Part shown: positions 50,523-59,836 of the stretch, one piece after another
Layout: the number at the start of each line of letters is the position of its first letter
Position numbering within the stretch: position 1 is the stretch's first letter
DNA from: Pseudomonas fluorescens
GTDB taxonomy: Bacteria; Pseudomonadota; Gammaproteobacteria; Pseudomonadales; Pseudomonadaceae
Reading direction: 5' to 3'
NCBI RefSeq assembly: GCF_001307275.1
Contig: NZ_CP012831.1
Span: 5,696,501-5,760,500 of the forward strand
Length of the DNA stretch: 64,000 nucleotides
Position numbers and translations under genes: made by a program
The notes under the pieces: model-generated
What the model was told of the DNA's origin: nothing
The model's database searches: none
The model's input: the letters and a program-made list of their open reading frames with translations, nothing else

Positions 50523-51434
50523 TCAAGGCAGCCATTGCTTGAACTGTTCCTTGCAATAGTCGACAAACAACTGCGCCGGTTTGGTGAGGTGCGCGCGCTT
50601 GAGCCAGCCTGCCACCAGTGCCGAACCGGTCACGTCCTCGGCGATGTCGACGCATACCAGGTGTTGCCCATCGTAGGTGCAGGTGGAGTGCGGGCGGGTC
50701 ACCAATACGGCAAAACCAAAGGACTGGCCGACCATGCCCCGCACCATCTCGATGGACGGCGAGCTGAAGACAATGTTGGGCGTCAGGCCCAGCTCCTCGA
50801 AGATGCTCACGAAATAGGTGCGACTGGGCTGCACGTCCAGCAGGATCATCGGCTCGAGGGCCAGGTCGCGCAGCGACACCTGGGCCTGGTCGGCGAAGCG
50901 ATGCCCCGCCGGCAACAACGCGTAGGGGCGTTGCGGCGCCGTCAGTGCTTCGGTCTCGATGGTACTGTCGAGGTCGTGTTCATAGAAAATCGCCAGGTCG
51001 AAACGCCCTCCCGTGAGGCCTTGCACCAGCTCCTGTTGCTCGCCATCCTGCACGCGGATTTCCACCCCCGGGAAGCGCTCGCGAAAGCCTGCGATCAACC
51101 GCGGCAGGTAGAGCGGGGCGACGGTTTCGAAGCAGCCGATGTCGATCTGCCCGCTGACCACATCGTTATCGGCCAGCGCGTTCTGCTCGAACTCCCGGGC
51201 CATGCGCAACAGCTCCTGGGCCTTGCGATAGAAGCGTGCGCCACCGGGCGTCAGCGATACCCCCTGGGCGTGATGCCGAATGAGCAATTGCACACCGAAA
51301 CTGTCTTCCAAGCCCTTGATGGCGGAGGCGATCGACGGCTGGGCGATGTACAGCTTGCGGGAGGCTTCGGCGACGCTGCCACATTCGACGGTGGTGACGA
51401 AGTACTTCAGCTGACGCAAGGAATAGGACGCCAC
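50523..51434 (-). CDS. LysR-family transcriptional regulator
   Basis: A 303-residue LysR regulator with HTH YFVTTVECGSVAEASRKLYIAQPSIASAIKGLE and a CbbR/OxyR-like effector domain. It converges on the binding-protein gene, so its target may be that cluster. Confidence 0.92.
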   Translation of the reverse strand: MASYSLRQLKYFVTTVECGSVAEASRKLYIAQPSIASAIKGLEDSFGVQLLIRHHAQGVSLTPGGARFYRKAQELLRMAREFEQNALADNDVVSGQIDIGCFETVAPLYLPRLIAGFRERFPGVEIRVQDGEQQELVQGLTGGRFDLAIFYEHDLDSTIETEALTAPQRPYALLPAGHRFADQAQVSLRDLALEPMILLDVQPSRTYFVSIFEELGLTPNIVFSSPSIEMVRGMVGQSFGFAVLVTRPHSTCTYDGQHLVCVDIAEDVTGSALVAGWLKRAHLTKPAQLFVDYCKEQFKQWLP

Positions 51435-51558
51435 GGCACACCTCGATCCGGATGATTTCTGCCTACCTTACCTTGTGCACGGAGGGCGGTGGGCGGGCAT
51501 TGATACGGATTTTGCTGGGCAGTGACGATATTCAGGCTGGCTTGGTGAAGAGCGCCGG

Positions 51559-51593
51559 AAAAAAACGCCTGCCCAAGGATCGTTGGCAGGCGT
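51559..51593 (-). terminator. Rho-independent terminator of the NADH dehydrogenase gene
   Basis: On the minus strand, ACGCCTGCC and GGCAGGCGT form a 9-bp stem with an 11-nt loop, followed by a run of seven Ts. It lies 53 bp after the stop of the gene at 51646 and is the clearest terminator in the window. Confidence 0.88.
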
Positions 51594-51645
51594 CTGGGAA
51601 AGACCGGCGCAGAAAGGAGGGACTGGCCGGGGGCGGAAACGGCTT

Positions 51646-52848
51646 TCAGGCTACCGGGATCAACGGGTCGGCGGCGGCCAGGGCGGTTGCGCGATCAGCC
51701 GCGGGCGGGTAGATCCACACTGTGTTGATCTGGGTCTTGAGCTCCTTGGCTTCCTGCCCGACCAACTTGAGCTGGCGATCCCAGCCTTCGGTGTACACCG
51801 CGCCCCAGGCACCCAGGTCCAGGCAGGTCACATACTTGGGTTGGCTGTAGGCCATTGGCGCCACACCCAGCAAGTCGGCCGCGACGTTGTTGCCGGCATA
51901 GCGGCCCAGGGCGATGGCGTGCTGGCAGGACATCGCCGCATAGTTGCCCAGCGTGTCGGTGGCGGCGTAGGCCACGTCACCGCTGGCGAATATGTCGTTC
52001 TGGCCCAGGACTTTCAGGTTGGCATCGACGTGCAGGCGCCCCTGGCGATCGCGGGTAGCGGGTACCTGCTGGGTCAACGGACTGGCGCGGAACCCCACGG
52101 TCCAGATCACGGTATGGGACTCGATACGCTGGCCGCTCGACAGGGTGACGCCACCGGCATCCACCGATTCGACCGAGGCGTTGAGAATCCACTCGATACC
52201 CAGGTGTTCGGACGCTTCGACAATGGATGGGCTTATGCCGTCGCCCAACGCTGCACCAATCTGCGGCCCGCGATCCACCACGATAACCCGGATGTCCGCA
52301 TCCTCGCCGAGGACGGCGCGCAGGCGTGCGGGCATTTCGGTGGCGGTTTCGATCCCGGTAAAGCCGCCGCCGGCCACCACCACGGTGTTGCGGGCCGGGC
52401 TGTCCGGCAGATGTTTCAGCGACTTGATATGGGCTTCGAGACGGCTTGCCTGTTCGATTTCATCAACGTCGAAGGCATGCTCGATCATGCCCTCAAGGTC
52501 GGGGCGAACCAGTTGGCTGCCCGCCGCGAGCACCAGGCGGTCATAGCCCAGGGTGCCCTGGGTACCGAACGCATCCACGTAGCCCACCCGTTTGTTGTCG
52601 ACATCGATACTGCTCGCCGAGCCTTGTACGAAGTTCACGCCCACTGCGTCGAACAGACTACCCAGCGGCGCAGCCATGGTATGGACGTCCGGCTCGTAGA
52701 AACGAGGACGAATGCGCAGTTCAGCCTGGGGGGCCAGGACGCTGATCTGCACGTCATGACGATCGTGTTGGTCCAGCAGCCGGGCCGCGCTCAATGCGCT
52801 CCAGACCCCGCCGAAACCTGCGCCAACAACCAGAATATGTTGTTTCAT
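51646..52848 (-). CDS. Type II NADH dehydrogenase-like flavoprotein
   Basis: A 400-residue NAD(P)/FAD oxidoreductase with FAD motif VVGAGFGGVWSA, NADH motif VVAGGGFTGIETA and the ASGDVA flavin segment near residue 310. NDH-2 enzymes oxidise NADH at the membrane and pass electrons to quinone without pumping protons. No C-terminal membrane anchor is obvious. ATG 52848 (MKQHILVVGAG) is clear; the longer frame to 53013 is unlikely. Confidence 0.88.
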   Translation of the reverse strand: MKQHILVVGAGFGGVWSALSAARLLDQHDRHDVQISVLAPQAELRIRPRFYEPDVHTMAAPLGSLFDAVGVNFVQGSASSIDVDNKRVGYVDAFGTQGTLGYDRLVLAAGSQLVRPDLEGMIEHAFDVDEIEQASRLEAHIKSLKHLPDSPARNTVVVAGGGFTGIETATEMPARLRAVLGEDADIRVIVVDRGPQIGAALGDGISPSIVEASEHLGIEWILNASVESVDAGGVTLSSGQRIESHTVIWTVGFRASPLTQQVPATRDRQGRLHVDANLKVLGQNDIFASGDVAYAATDTLGNYAAMSCQHAIALGRYAGNNVAADLLGVAPMAYSQPKYVTCLDLGAWGAVYTEGWDRQLKLVGQEAKELKTQINTVWIYPPAADRATALAAADPLIPVA

Positions 52849-53084
52849 GATGAGCTCCCGAAGACAAAATCGATACGTTGAATTGTTTAACTGTTTCAGC
52901 GTGACCGTGTCGCGAAGTACTCCAAAAGCGCCTGACTGCAATGAGTTGCCATCGAGCACATTCAGTTTCGGTTCGCTGTAGGGAAGCTTATTGGCAGGAC
53001 CTGTGTTTAACACTTCTACATAAGGTCATCGCGCCTATGCCTGGGTAGGGGAGATCTATACGAAGGTATGAGGGCGCGACGCAG

Positions 53085-53459
53085 TCAAGCAGACCGGGCC
53101 AGTACCGATTCGATGCAGGCGATCAATTCGGCGCAGTCGAAGGGTTTCGGGAAAAACGCCACCGGCTCGGGCGTACCGGCGCTGATACGGGGGGGCACGC
53201 CAGGGTATCCGGTGATGAAGATGATCGGGGGATGAATGCCCAGGGTCGATAGTCGATCGTACATCTGAATGCCCGTCATGCCAGGCATTTGAATATCCGA
53301 TATCAGGCACGCCGTGTTTTCAAGTTCGCAGGAAGATAAAAAATCCAGGGCGCTGGCATATGTTTTAACCCGATATCCGTGGGAGCGTAACAAACCATCC
53401 AATGCAATTCGAACTGACTCATCGTCATCAATGATTGAAATGATTGCAGTGCTGGACAT
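53085..53459 (-). CDS. Stand-alone receiver-domain response regulator
   Basis: A 124-residue single receiver domain of FixJ type. Acidic pocket IIDDDESV, phospho-acceptor Asp in LISDIQMPGMTG, the Thr in FITGY and Lys in FFPKPFD are all present. No output domain follows. It may shuttle phosphoryl groups or sequester a kinase; a possible partner is the FixL-like kinase at 55731. Confidence 0.88.
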   Translation of the reverse strand: MSSTAIISIIDDDESVRIALDGLLRSHGYRVKTYASALDFLSSCELENTACLISDIQMPGMTGIQMYDRLSTLGIHPPIIFITGYPGVPPRISAGTPEPVAFFPKPFDCAELIACIESVLARSA

Positions 53460-53608
53460 GTCGATACCTGGAGTTTGATATCAGGTAGCCATAAAGGCGC
53501 CCGTGTCACTGCAAGATACGCTGTCCAATGGCCCCGCCAAGTATACGTGTGTATGAACTTTCCACCGTGTCGCGGGGCAACGACAGGGAGGGAACCTCAC
53601 CGGAATGC

Positions 53609-54427
53609 TTAAATCGCTGCCCGCAGTTCACGTGGCGACAGGCCATAGTGTGAGCGAAAGCGCACCGCAAAACGTGAGGCCGAGGCGTAACCGCAGGCAC
53701 CGGCAATTTCACCGATGGGACGAGACGTTGTTTGCAACCATTGCAACGCTGTCGCCAGTCGAACGCCCTCCAGAATGCTCCGGAAACTGTCCCCCTCATT
53801 CGCCAGTTGGCGGCGCAACGTCGACTCACCCAGGTTAAGTTGCTGGGCAACGCTCGCCACCGTCCAGTCTCTCTCCGGGCTGCCCATCACCATCTGCTGC
53901 ACACGTTCGCAAATGGGATCGTTGCGCCCCATCAGCAGGGGGCCGATCTGGCCACCAAGGCACAGGCTCAGAAGAACCGCTTCCCCATAGAGCGTGCGTA
54001 ACGCGTCCGGCGCGTTCGCATTGATAGAGGCCAGCAGCTGATTCCATGCCTGTGTTGTGTGCTTGTCCAGAGGGACGCATAGATCGGTCTTCAGTGCACC
54101 GCGACGGCTCATGATCTGTTGGCTATATCGGCTGCTGAAGTTACGCAGTGTCGAGAGGGGAAAGGTGACCGCATCGGCGATGTAGTGACCGTGAGGGCCG
54201 GGGAAGTTCGAGATACCAAGCTCGCGTCCGGCCGGCATCAGAATCAGATGTTGCGGCCCCGCGCGCATCTCCCGGTCATCCCATTGCAACAGTTTCTCCC
54301 CCTGTCGCACTCGACACAGGGTGGTCACGAACACCGGTACCCTTGATAAGGTCAGGGGCTGTCGCGCCTGTATGACACACGCATCGATAATGTTTTCCCG
54401 GTGCTGTATGCCGTCACAAGGGCGCAT
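53609..54427 (-). CDS. AraC-family transcriptional regulator
   Basis: A 272-residue AraC regulator with an N-terminal cupin-like sensor and a C-terminal double HTH (WTVASVAQQLNLGESTLRRQL; EIAGACGYASASRFAVRFRSHYG). Its target is not shown by the sequence. The neighbouring PEBP gene is on the same strand 5 bp upstream, so the two may be co-transcribed. Confidence 0.9.
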   Translation of the reverse strand: MRPCDGIQHRENIIDACVIQARQPLTLSRVPVFVTTLCRVRQGEKLLQWDDREMRAGPQHLILMPAGRELGISNFPGPHGHYIADAVTFPLSTLRNFSSRYSQQIMSRRGALKTDLCVPLDKHTTQAWNQLLASINANAPDALRTLYGEAVLLSLCLGGQIGPLLMGRNDPICERVQQMVMGSPERDWTVASVAQQLNLGESTLRRQLANEGDSFRSILEGVRLATALQWLQTTSRPIGEIAGACGYASASRFAVRFRSHYGLSPRELRAAI

Positions 54428-54432
54428 CGTTT

Positions 54433-54972
54433 TTAACGTCCGTAAGTTGAAGTGATCGTCGCTTTGGCCAGGACGTTGGCATTGAGCATGTACCCAACCA
54501 AGGCGCCACTGGCCTCGCCGTCGAGTGGTAGCTTATCGACTTTCAATGCCCATACGGTGAATTGATAGCGATGGGGCTTATCCCCTACAGGTGGGCAAGC
54601 CCCGCCAAATCCTGGCTGGCCATAATCGGTTCGCCCTTGTACGGCACCGGCAGGCAGGTTCGCTCCCACTCCGCTTGGCAAGCTATGGGTAGAAGTGGGT
54701 AAGTTAACCACCGTCCAATGCCACCAACCGCTACCCGTCGGGGCATCGGGATCATAGACCGTGATCGCGTAGCTTTTAGTCCCAGCGGGAGCGTTTGTCC
54801 AGGAAAGCTCAGGGGACGTGTTGCCACCTTCGCAACCGAAGCCTTGGAACACTTCGCGGCTGGTCAGCGGACGGTTGTCAGCAATATCCCGGCTGGTCAG
54901 TGAGAAGTCGGCAGCGTATCCACTGAATGCTACGGCCATGGTGAGTGCAGGCAGGATTGACCTGATTTTCAT
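54433..54972 (-). CDS. Exported PEBP-family (YbhB/YbcL) protein
   Basis: A 179-residue protein with signal peptide (LPALTMAVAFSGYA) and the PEBP motifs GGNTSPELSWTNAP, YDPDAPTGSGWWHWTV and GACPPVGDKPHRYQF. PEBP proteins bind anionic ligands or inhibit proteases and kinases; here the role is unknown. A 5-bp gap separates it from the AraC gene. Confidence 0.9.
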   Translation of the reverse strand: MKIRSILPALTMAVAFSGYAADFSLTSRDIADNRPLTSREVFQGFGCEGGNTSPELSWTNAPAGTKSYAITVYDPDAPTGSGWWHWTVVNLPTSTHSLPSGVGANLPAGAVQGRTDYGQPGFGGACPPVGDKPHRYQFTVWALKVDKLPLDGEASGALVGYMLNANVLAKATITSTYGR

Positions 54973-55074
54973 CGTGATTCCATCTGGGGCTTGAAGTGAA
55001 GCTCGAGTCTAGGTTGAACGAAGAGTGGTTACTGTGCCGAAACGCTCGGCCAAAGTGCCGAAATGCTCGATTGA

Positions 55075-55734
55075 CTATCGGCCTGTGTCAGCCAGACACC
55101 ATTCCAGCACCTGGGCCATGCGCACCAGATCGGCAAACGAGTGTGCGCACATCTTGCGCATGGCCTGGCCACGGTGAATCTTGACCGTGATTTCACTCAA
55201 GCCCAGTTCCCCGGCGATCTGCTTGTTCATCAGGCCTGACACCGCCAGCGCCATGACCTGCCGCTCCCGGGGCGTCAAGGTGGTGTAGCGGTCAAGTACT
55301 TGCTGATGGCCGCGTTCGGCGTCGCGCCGCTGGCGGTCCTGGTGATGGGCGGCGGTCACGGCGTCGATCAGGTCTTGTTCGCGGAACGGTTTGGCGAGGA
55401 AGTCCACGGCACCGGCCTTCATCGCCCGCACGGTCATGGCGATGTCACCGTGACCGGTCATGAACACAATCGGCAGTTGAACGTTGGCCGCTGCCAGCTC
55501 CCGTTGGCAATCCAGGCCGCTGGTGCCTTGTAGCCGTACATCCAGGACCAGGCAACTGGGCTGCTCGGGCCTGGGATAGTTCATGAACTGCGCGACCGAA
55601 CCGAACAGATGGACCTGCAAGCCGATGGAGCGCAGCAGGCTGCCGAGGGATTGGCACAGCGGTGCGTCGTCATCAACGATATAGACGATGGGGGCGTTGT
55701 CGATGATCGGGCTTGAGGGCGGTATGGAGGTCAT
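55075..55734 (-). CDS. FixJ-type response regulator
   Basis: A 219-residue regulator with receiver (VDDDAPL; LVLDVRLQGTSGLD; MTGHGD; KPFREQ) and a LuxR HTH (LTPRERQVMALAVSGLMNKQIAGELGLSEITVKIHRGQAMRKM). It is the partner of the kinase upstream: ATG 55734 overlaps that stop by 4 bp. The target genes are unknown. Confidence 0.93.
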   Translation of the reverse strand: MTSIPPSSPIIDNAPIVYIVDDDAPLCQSLGSLLRSIGLQVHLFGSVAQFMNYPRPEQPSCLVLDVRLQGTSGLDCQRELAAANVQLPIVFMTGHGDIAMTVRAMKAGAVDFLAKPFREQDLIDAVTAAHHQDRQRRDAERGHQQVLDRYTTLTPRERQVMALAVSGLMNKQIAGELGLSEITVKIHRGQAMRKMCAHSFADLVRMAQVLEWCLADTGR

Positions 55735-57245
55735 TGCCCGCTCCCCGACAGAGCGGTGCCCGTGAGCCGCGGCAGCGCGAACCTGAACGAGGTGCCTTGG
55801 CCGACCTCGCTGGTTGCCCAGATCCTGCCGGCATGGAAGTCGATGATGGACCGGCAGATGGAAAGGCCCATGCCCAGGCCGTTTTCCTTGGTGGTGAAAA
55901 ACGCATTGAACAAGGACGGCAGGATCTCGGGGGCAATGCCGGTTCCGTGGTCAGTCACCTCCAGCAGCACTTCGTCACTCTCGGTCCAGGTGCGTATGCG
56001 CAGGGTTCGTGCGTGTACCTTGACCCCGTCCATGGCGTGACAGGCATTGATGATCAGGTTGATGATCACTTGCTGCAGTTGCACCCGGTCTGCGCTGACC
56101 TGGCCCTCGGTCGCTGCCAGCTCCACCTTGGCCCGGACTTTATGATGAGCCAGTTGCTGCTGGACCAGGTTCAGGGTCTCGCGGACGATGTCGTCCAGTC
56201 GCTCGGGCTGGCGCAACGGGTCGCACTTGCGCGACAGCGCCCTGATACCGCTGATGACCTCGCTGGCGCGACAGCCGTTGGCGACGATTCGGTCGAGGCA
56301 ATCCAGGGCTTCCCGGAGATCGGGTTGCGGGCGTTTGAGCCAGCGGCGACAGGCCTCGCCGCTGCTGGTGATGGCCGTCAGTGGCTGGTTGACCTCGTGG
56401 GCAATGGACGCGGCCATTTCCCCCAGGGAGGTCAAGCGAGTGACGTGGGCCAGTTGGCTCTGGGCGCGAAACAACGCTTCTTCGGCCTGCTTGCTGGCAG
56501 TCACGTCCATGAGTGCGCCGAGATACTGGAAACGGCCATGCTGGACGAGCAGGGGGCTGGCGATCATATGGATGTGCTTGATGCGCCCATCAGGCATCAG
56601 CAGCCGCAGCTTGACCTCGATCTGCGGTTCGCCAGCGGTGGCCTGTTGGAAAATCCCGCGTGCCAACTCCAGGTCTTCAGGATGGGTGCGCTCCAGCATC
56701 ATCGACACCGTTGGCGTCTTGCTGGGCGGGTACTCGAAAATCCGTGCCGACTCCTCCGACCAGGACAACGCTTGTCGATCACCGCGAAAGCCCATGCTGC
56801 CGGTCTGGCTCAGACGCTGGGCGCCGGTCAGGTAAGCCTCGTTGCGCCGCAGGCTGTCGGAAGCCTGCTTGCTGCGCAGGGCCAGGAAAGCAATGGCGGA
56901 CAGTGCGGTCAGGCAGCGGAAGAAGCCGGTGGTCGATTCCCAGCGGTGATAGCCGCCGTTGTACAAGAACATCGCGGTGAGCAAGCCCATGCACATCAGC
57001 GCGACGGTGATCACCAGATTGATGGAGAACAGGTTGGCCGCCATCAACAACAAGGTGATGTACAGCAGGGTCGGCGCCAGGTCGGAATGGGTTTCGGAGT
57101 TGATGATGACAATGCCGCAGGCCACCACCAGGCCCACCGCCCAGCCGAGGGCGTTGACCAGTGGGTGGGTGCTGATTCCCATCGACGGCAAAGGCCCGCT
57201 CTGGCTTGGGCTGTATCGAAGGCTGTCATAGACGTTCTTGAGCAT
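55731..57245 (-). CDS. FixL-like sensor histidine kinase with membrane and PAS domains
   Basis: A 504-residue membrane kinase: four hydrophobic segments in the first 130 residues (e.g. LGWAVGLVVACGIVII; ITVALMCMGLLTAMFL), a PAS domain (about 160-270), a HisKA with SIAHEVNQPL and an ATPase domain (DHGTGIAPEIL; GLGMGLSICRSI). There is no visible haem-binding motif, so the signal is not necessarily oxygen. ATG 57245 is a weak choice without a clear Shine-Dalgarno; ATG 57323 or GTG 57287 in the same frame are alternatives. Confidence 0.88.
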   Translation of the reverse strand: MLKNVYDSLRYSPSQSGPLPSMGISTHPLVNALGWAVGLVVACGIVIINSETHSDLAPTLLYITLLLMAANLFSINLVITVALMCMGLLTAMFLYNGGYHRWESTTGFFRCLTALSAIAFLALRSKQASDSLRRNEAYLTGAQRLSQTGSMGFRGDRQALSWSEESARIFEYPPSKTPTVSMMLERTHPEDLELARGIFQQATAGEPQIEVKLRLLMPDGRIKHIHMIASPLLVQHGRFQYLGALMDVTASKQAEEALFRAQSQLAHVTRLTSLGEMAASIAHEVNQPLTAITSSGEACRRWLKRPQPDLREALDCLDRIVANGCRASEVISGIRALSRKCDPLRQPERLDDIVRETLNLVQQQLAHHKVRAKVELAATEGQVSADRVQLQQVIINLIINACHAMDGVKVHARTLRIRTWTESDEVLLEVTDHGTGIAPEILPSLFNAFFTTKENGLGMGLSICRSIIDFHAGRIWATSEVGQGTSFRFALPRLTGTALSGSGQ

Positions 57246-57655
57246 CGCGGAGGGTAGGGGCACGCTGGCAGACCTTTGGTTTTTTACGTGGTCTCGCTCT
57301 GGGATGTCGGGGCGACAGAGCATCGGTTCGTATCTTAGAAGCGCCGCTTTGCCTGAGGTAGGACATAAAACCCTGAAATCCCGCCAAGCCGTGCCAAGGA
57401 GAGGGGGTCGCTGCGCAGCCCGGCGGGAGCAAGCTCCCTCGCCACAAAGGCGGTGTTTGCCTGGGCCTGGATATATACCGAAGTATCGATGACGTTGCCC
57501 AAAGGGTGAGTCGAGTGTCCCCACGTACAACAGACCTGGCGCGCCTCGGGGATTACGCTTTCAACACCTCGTCGCCGCAGGCCTTGATGGAGGACGCAGG
57601 CGATGTTCTTGTCCACTCCCGACTCAATGGCCTGGCGCCTGAGGCGACGACTATG
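57246..57655. other. Divergent intergenic region of the kinase and a LysR gene
   Basis: About 410 bp without an independent gene. It contains one REP half (57412-57445, CCGGCGGGAGCAAGCTCCCTCGCC type). Open frames run through it on both strands but only as extensions of the flanking genes. Confidence 0.5.
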
Positions 57656-58594
57656 ATGAACAGAAATGACCTGCGTCGTGCTGACATCAATCTGCTGGTG
57701 GTCTTCGAAACCATGATGCACGAGCGAAACGTGACCCGTGTCAGCGAAAAGCTGTTTCTCGGCCAGCCAACGATCAGCAGTGCCCTGGCGCGCTTGCGGT
57801 TGATGTTCGATGATCCCTTGTTCATCCGTTCGGGGCGGTTGATGGAACCGACCTCCCGGGCGCGGGAAATCTTCTCCAACCTGTCCCCGGCCCTGGACGG
57901 CATCGCCGCCGCCTTGAGCCACTGCCAGGCGTTCGAGCCGGCCACCAGCGAGGCGACCTTCCATATCGGCCTTTGCGATGACGTCGAGTACGCCCTGCTG
58001 CCGGAGCTGTTGCGACGCCTGCGGGTCGAGGCCCCGGGCACCACCTTGGTGGTGCGCCGGACCGATCAATGGCAGGTCTCCCAACTGTTGGCCAGTGGCG
58101 AGATTTCCCTGGGCATCAGCCCGACGCTGGAGTTGCCGGCCAATGCCCGGCGCAAGACCCTGCGGCCGATTCGACCGATGCTGTTGCGCGCCGATTCGCA
58201 GCCCGGCGAGCTGACCCTGGACGAATTCTGCCGTAGGCCCCATGCCGTCGTATCGTCCATGGGCAATGTCATCGATGATTCGGACCGCGCGTTATGCCTG
58301 ATGGGCCGACAGCGCCGGGTGGTGTTGACCGTGCCGCAGTTCAGCGCCTTGCCCGTGCTGTTGGCCCAGAGCGACATGATTGCCATCGTGCCGGATTACG
58401 TTGCCCAGGCGATGGCCGGGGTGACCGGCATGCGGGCGCAAGCGGCCCCGATCTGCTTGCCCCGGCACGAGCTTTCCATGGTCTGGCGCGGCGCTTCGCA
58501 CAATGATCCGGGGGAGCGTTGGTTGCGTTCCCGTTGCTGCGCGCTGCTGGCCGAACAGGCCGACCCTCAGGAGCAATCCAGGCGAGTGGCCTGA
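57656..58594 (+). CDS. LysR-family transcriptional regulator (NodD/NahR-like)
   Basis: A 312-residue LysR regulator starting MNRNDLRRADINLLVVFE, with HTH RNVTRVSEKLFLGQPTISSALARLRLMFDDPLFIRSGR (described by its parts), typical of the NodD/NahR group. GAGG lies 11 nt upstream; ATG 57653 is an equal option. It diverges from the FixL-like kinase and its stop lies 26 bp from the end of the convergent GlxA-type gene. Confidence 0.9.
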   Translation: MNRNDLRRADINLLVVFETMMHERNVTRVSEKLFLGQPTISSALARLRLMFDDPLFIRSGRLMEPTSRAREIFSNLSPALDGIAAALSHCQAFEPATSEATFHIGLCDDVEYALLPELLRRLRVEAPGTTLVVRRTDQWQVSQLLASGEISLGISPTLELPANARRKTLRPIRPMLLRADSQPGELTLDEFCRRPHAVVSSMGNVIDDSDRALCLMGRQRRVVLTVPQFSALPVLLAQSDMIAIVPDYVAQAMAGVTGMRAQAAPICLPRHELSMVWRGASHNDPGERWLRSRCCALLAEQADPQEQSRRVA

Positions 58595-58620
58595 CGGACA
58601 GTTGCGCAAGGGTTTCGCAC

Positions 58621-59640
58621 TCAGCGAGAAAACCGGCTGCGGTACTCCCGGGGGGATATCGAGAGATGGCGCTGAAACGTGTGGCGCATTCGTTCCTCGT
58701 CACCGAAACCGCAGGATCGGGCGATCTGGTCGATGTTGCGCGGGGAGTCTTCGAGCATTCGACGCGCCGCTTCAAGGCGGAACATCTCGATGGCTTTGGC
58801 CGGGGTTCGGCCGGTCTGGCGTTTATAGACCCGGGCAAAATTGCGCGGGCTCATCCTGGCCTGGCGGGCCAGCCGTTCGACGGTGAGGTTGTTGTCGTCC
58901 AGGTGCTCGGAAATCCACACGTGCAGTTCATCGAAGCCGGCGCTCTCTTGCATCTGCAATTGCAACAGTTGGCTGAACTGCGCCTGCCCGCCGGGGCGCT
59001 TGAGAAACACCACCAGCTCACGGGCCACCTGCAAGGCCACATCGCGACCACAGTCGGCTTCGACCAATGCCAGGGCCATGTCGATGCCGGCGCTGACACC
59101 GGCCGAGGTCCACACGTTGCCCTGCTGGATGAAGATCGCATCGAGGTCCACCTCAACCGCTGGGAAACCGCTCTTGAGCATCTCGCACATGGCCCAATGG
59201 GTGGCGGCCCGGCGTCCGTCCAGCAAGCCGGCCTGGGCCATGAGGAAGGTGCCGCTGCACACCGATGCCGTGCGCCTGGCCTGGACCGAGGCCTTGCGCA
59301 GCCAGTGCACCAGGTCGACACAGTCGATCATCGCCTGCCGAATGTCCGGTGCGCCGGGGACGATCAGCGTGTCGATGAGCGTCCCGTCGAGCTCATGCAG
59401 GGCACGGGTATCCACGACCAGGCCTTCGGCGCTTTGCATCAACCCGCCAGCCAGGCTCGCGGTGTGCATGGCGTAGCCGGGCAGGCCGCGTTCGGTCATG
59501 GCTTTGGTGGCGGCCCAGAACACGGTCTGGGCCCCGGTCAGGTCCAGCAAACCCATCTGCGGGTAGGCCAGGAATACCAGGGTGCGCGGTTGGGAAACGG
59601 ACTCGGCGGCGATGCCGATATCCAGGCTCATCTCGTTCAT
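58621..59640 (-). CDS. GlxA-type AraC regulator with DJ-1/PfpI domain
   Basis: A 339-residue regulator: N-terminal DJ-1/PfpI-like domain with GTFLMAQAGLLDGRRAATHW (Cys in SVCSGTF) and C-terminal AraC double HTH (RLARQARMSPRNFARVYKRQTG; IARSCGFGDEERMRHTFQRH). Such regulators often control amino-acid or amine catabolism. It diverges from the NMT1-like binding-protein gene. ATG 59640 (MNEMSLDIG) is preferred to a TTG at 59688. Confidence 0.9.
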   Translation of the reverse strand: MNEMSLDIGIAAESVSQPRTLVFLAYPQMGLLDLTGAQTVFWAATKAMTERGLPGYAMHTASLAGGLMQSAEGLVVDTRALHELDGTLIDTLIVPGAPDIRQAMIDCVDLVHWLRKASVQARRTASVCSGTFLMAQAGLLDGRRAATHWAMCEMLKSGFPAVEVDLDAIFIQQGNVWTSAGVSAGIDMALALVEADCGRDVALQVARELVVFLKRPGGQAQFSQLLQLQMQESAGFDELHVWISEHLDDNNLTVERLARQARMSPRNFARVYKRQTGRTPAKAIEMFRLEAARRMLEDSPRNIDQIARSCGFGDEERMRHTFQRHLSISPREYRSRFSR

Positions 59641-59836
59641 GTTCGCTTCGCGCAGGTGTTCGTCAGGGGAGGTCTGCAAGGTTATCAAGGGAACGTGCCG
59701 GTGAGGGCGATTTCATGGGCTTGGATGCCGAACATTTAGGTGCTATTGATATGCTATTAAGGTATTTAAATTAATATTCTTATAGCTTTAAAGTCGTGGC
59801 CTTCAGTCTTTCACCTACTGTGAGGTTCAACAGGCC

